In this document: piece by piece, positions 61,758 to 64,000 of the stretch
How the letters are laid out: each line of letters starts with the position of its first letter
Numbering within the stretch: position 1 is the stretch's first letter
From: Trichaptum fuscoviolaceum
Lineage: Eukaryota > Basidiomycota > Agaricomycetes > Hymenochaetales > Trichaptaceae
Direction: 5' to 3'
DNA: 64,000 bases
Assembly: GCA_910574455.1 (NCBI GenBank)
Contig: CAJSYZ010000001.1
Coordinates: forward strand, 3,889,424-3,953,423
Position numbers and translations under genes: made by a program
The notes under the pieces: model-generated
What the model saw: only the letters and a program-made list of their open reading frames with translations
Database searches by the model: none
Told to the model about the DNA's origin: nothing

Positions 61758-64000
61758 TTAGAAGACTGTGACCCCCGCCTGTGTTCCTGTATATTGCGAC
61801 TTCATATCATCATCGATGGCATCATCTTGACTCTTGTAGTCAAACTGCGAGAGGCTTCCCATGTCGGATATACCTGCCATCGAAGACAACGAGCCACGGC
61901 GGCGAAGACGATCAGACTGCGAGTAGGCAATGCTGCTTGCGCGATCTGAGGGAGCAAGTCCGCCAACGACACTACCAGTATCAGTAATATTGCTGGGACC
62001 GATGTCTTGAGAGATAATGGAGCTCGCGTAGCCACCGTACGTGCTGCGCTTCTGACCACCTGAAGAACGAACTTGTCCGAAAGGCCCGCTCGTAGCCGCA
62101 AACGAAGGCAAACCAGAGGAGTATGTTGCTTGAGATCGGAGGGATTGAACATCGGAAGGGATGTATCCAAGAGGATCATGAGTTCTGTAGAAGCTGGCAT
62201 CGAATCTGCTTGGCGTCCCACTCGGCGTTCCAGAACGGCCACCAGTGGTATTGAGAAGATCTCTTGCATTGACTTCATGTCGCCGGAACTGGTCGAGGGA
62301 CTTATTCAACGCCCGCCTAGGTTTGCTGAACTGTATCATGCTCGGTTGTAAGTTGTTAAGCGGACCCTCGACAAGACAATTCTTCTCCTTATAATGCGTC
62401 AACAGATAATGCCACAATGGGTGCTGAATTTGAAATTAGTCAAATTTATTTGGAAGAGATTGAATTCCATACCTTGCTTAAAACCTTCGGGTTCCCTAAA
62501 ATGACGACACCATATTTCGCACGTGTTAAAGCGACATTTAACCGACGAGGATCATTTAAGAACCCGATGCCTTGGTGCTCGTTGCTTCGAACACAACTGA
62601 GGATAATATAGTCCTTCTCGCGACCTTGGAATGCATCAACGCTGGCTACTTCAATTTCCTTGTACAGATCCTTCTTCAACGAGCCATTGAATTGCATATA
62701 GGTGACGATGTACGACCTCTGGCCTTCGTAGGGCGTGACAACACCAATCTGCGACGGAACGACGCCTGACTTGAAGAACTTTGTCACAATCTTCTCCACA
62801 TTTGAAGCTTCAGTCCTATACAAAAGGTCAGATGATTGTTGCGCTCCCTGGAGGTGATACGTTACTTACCTGTTAAGAAATGAAGTTCCACTTGAGGAGA
62901 TTTCTTCTTGACCCAAGTTCTGGTAAAAGAACATAGGTGTGTCTGGGACAGGCCAAGGGAAATCAACATTCTTCCTCAGGCGCTCTGGGGCAGTGACACC
63001 GTTCTGTAAGGTTCCTTCATAGAACATATTCGATGGGAACTCAGACAGGCAAGGATGCATGCGGTACTGGACTTGAAGACGAATCGGCCTGTTCCCAAGA
63101 ACGACTAGCCTTTCAAATAGCGACTGGGTCAACCCAGCCCGAGCTGCCTTCTTGTTCATAATAACGGGTCCAAGTTGCTATAATAAAGCATTATTGTTAG
63201 GCACGTGTACTCTCAGAACTTAACAATAAACTTTATATACCTGATGATCGCCAACGAGGACTACCTGCTTGCAACCCAAAACGAGAGGGATCATACATTC
63301 TGAAAGACATTAGTAAGGAGTGAAGGACGAGAAGATTGTGCGATTGTGCAGATCTCACCCGGTTCAGCAGCCTGTGTAGCTTCGTCGATAAGGACTGTTC
63401 GGAATTTTAACTTGCTCAGACGGGGATCGCCACAACCGACACATGTTGCACATATGACATCGGCAGCGTTCAGGATTTCCTTCTCGCATTGCCTGATCAA
63501 GGTCTTGTATTTCCTCTCATCGTTTGAGCTCAATTCTCCCTGTTCATTCTTTAATTGAATGAGCTTCTGGAGCTCGACACTTGTTGTGTTGTTAGCAACT
63601 TGACGATGAAGAGTAAGAAACGCCACGGATGATTCAAGCGCCTCACGCGACTTCGCTGTCAATCGCACTACCTTCAAACCAGTTGAGTGTATCTTCTCTG
63701 TCAACTGGTCTACTGCAACGTTGGAGGGAGCGCAAACAAGGACTTGTCCCGGATTCATCTTGGCAAGATGGTAGACGATCGAAGCCGATGTCACTGTCTT
63801 TCCGGTTCCTGGAGGACCCTATACAACACATGAGCGTAAGACGATGGTCTCCGGGAAATTATATATAGCATACCTGAATGAGACTGAGAGGCTTCTGCAA
63901 TACACTTTTAACAGCATACATCTGCGAATGGTTAAGCTCTGGTAACCCAGGCGCGGAGAACCTCTTCGGCATCTGAGTCTTGAGAACCTGAGGTTCTAAT
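61758..64000 (-). CDS. UPF1: RNA helicase UPF1/NAM7 (nonsense-mediated decay), C-terminal part
   Basis: Partial: complement(join(61758..62423,62473..62815,62870..63177,63241..63299,63359..63818,63874..64000)), with the N-terminal CH domain beyond the right edge. Upf1 is the SF1 helicase that triggers decay of mRNAs with premature stops. Helicase motifs appear in order: [20 protein letters not shown] (I), [12 protein letters not shown] (Ia), [15 protein letters not shown] (II), VLVGDHQQLGPVI (III), [20 protein letters not shown] (IV region), [18 protein letters not shown] (V) and [18 protein letters not shown] (VI). The ~190-residue C-terminal tail is Ser/Gly-rich with several Ser-Gln dipeptides, the type of site Upf1-directed kinases use in other eukaryotes. 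All five introns keep phase. Confidence 0.96.

Overview
The window is a gene-dense stretch of a filamentous fungal nuclear genome, most likely an agaricomycete basidiomycete. Genes lie on both strands, about one per 2.5 kb, and are cut by many introns of 42-67 nt with GT-AG ends and CTAAC/CTGAC-like branch sites. The proteins are typical fungal ones, several with insertions I associate with basidiomycetes. I rebuilt gene models by hand by requiring splice phase to agree across exons, so most entries list exons. No operons, rRNA, tRNA, CRISPR or prokaryotic elements were seen.

Layout: (1) 1-9993: 3' end of a YTH-domain m6A reader (+), mitochondrial-type tRNA(Ile)-lysidine synthetase TilS (+), lumazine synthase RIB4 (-), nucleolar SRP40/NOLC1-like protein (+), an ankyrin protein (-) and the Rag GTPase GTR1 (-). 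(2) 10545-18354: vacuolar Ca2+/H+ exchanger VCX1 (-), a histidine-phosphatase/phosphoglycerate-mutase-family protein (-) and ribosome-biogenesis factor MAK21/NOC1 (+). (3) 18700-28312: DOA1/UFD3 (-), an unrecognised small gene (-), meiotic HORMA protein HOP1 (-) and an unrecognised spliced gene (+). (4) 29060-33590: acetolactate synthase ILV2 (-) with a consensus Gcn4 site upstream, then a gene-free block made of two diverged ~725-bp direct repeats, one split by a 473-bp TA-flanked MITE. (5) 33673-42713: secreted CE16 acetylesterase (-), AP-2 mu (+), SIT4-associated SAPS-domain protein (+) and FAHD1-like hydrolase (-). (6) 43603-64000: phosphatidylinositol 4-kinase STT4 (+, 33 exons), TRAPP subunit TRS23 (-), glutaminyl cyclase/M28 peptidase (+), a coiled-coil orphan (+), a DNF-type P4-ATPase flippase (+) and the 3' part of the NMD helicase UPF1 (-).

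The genes are housekeeping and not a functional cluster, although STT4, the DNF flippase, AP-2 mu and TRS23 all act in membrane lipid or vesicle traffic. I found no convincing new biological system. The most unusual signals are in splicing: a probable AT-AC intron followed by an 8-nt exon inside STT4, seven probable GC-AG introns, and several 8-18-nt microexons. The repeat/MITE block is the only clear mobile DNA.
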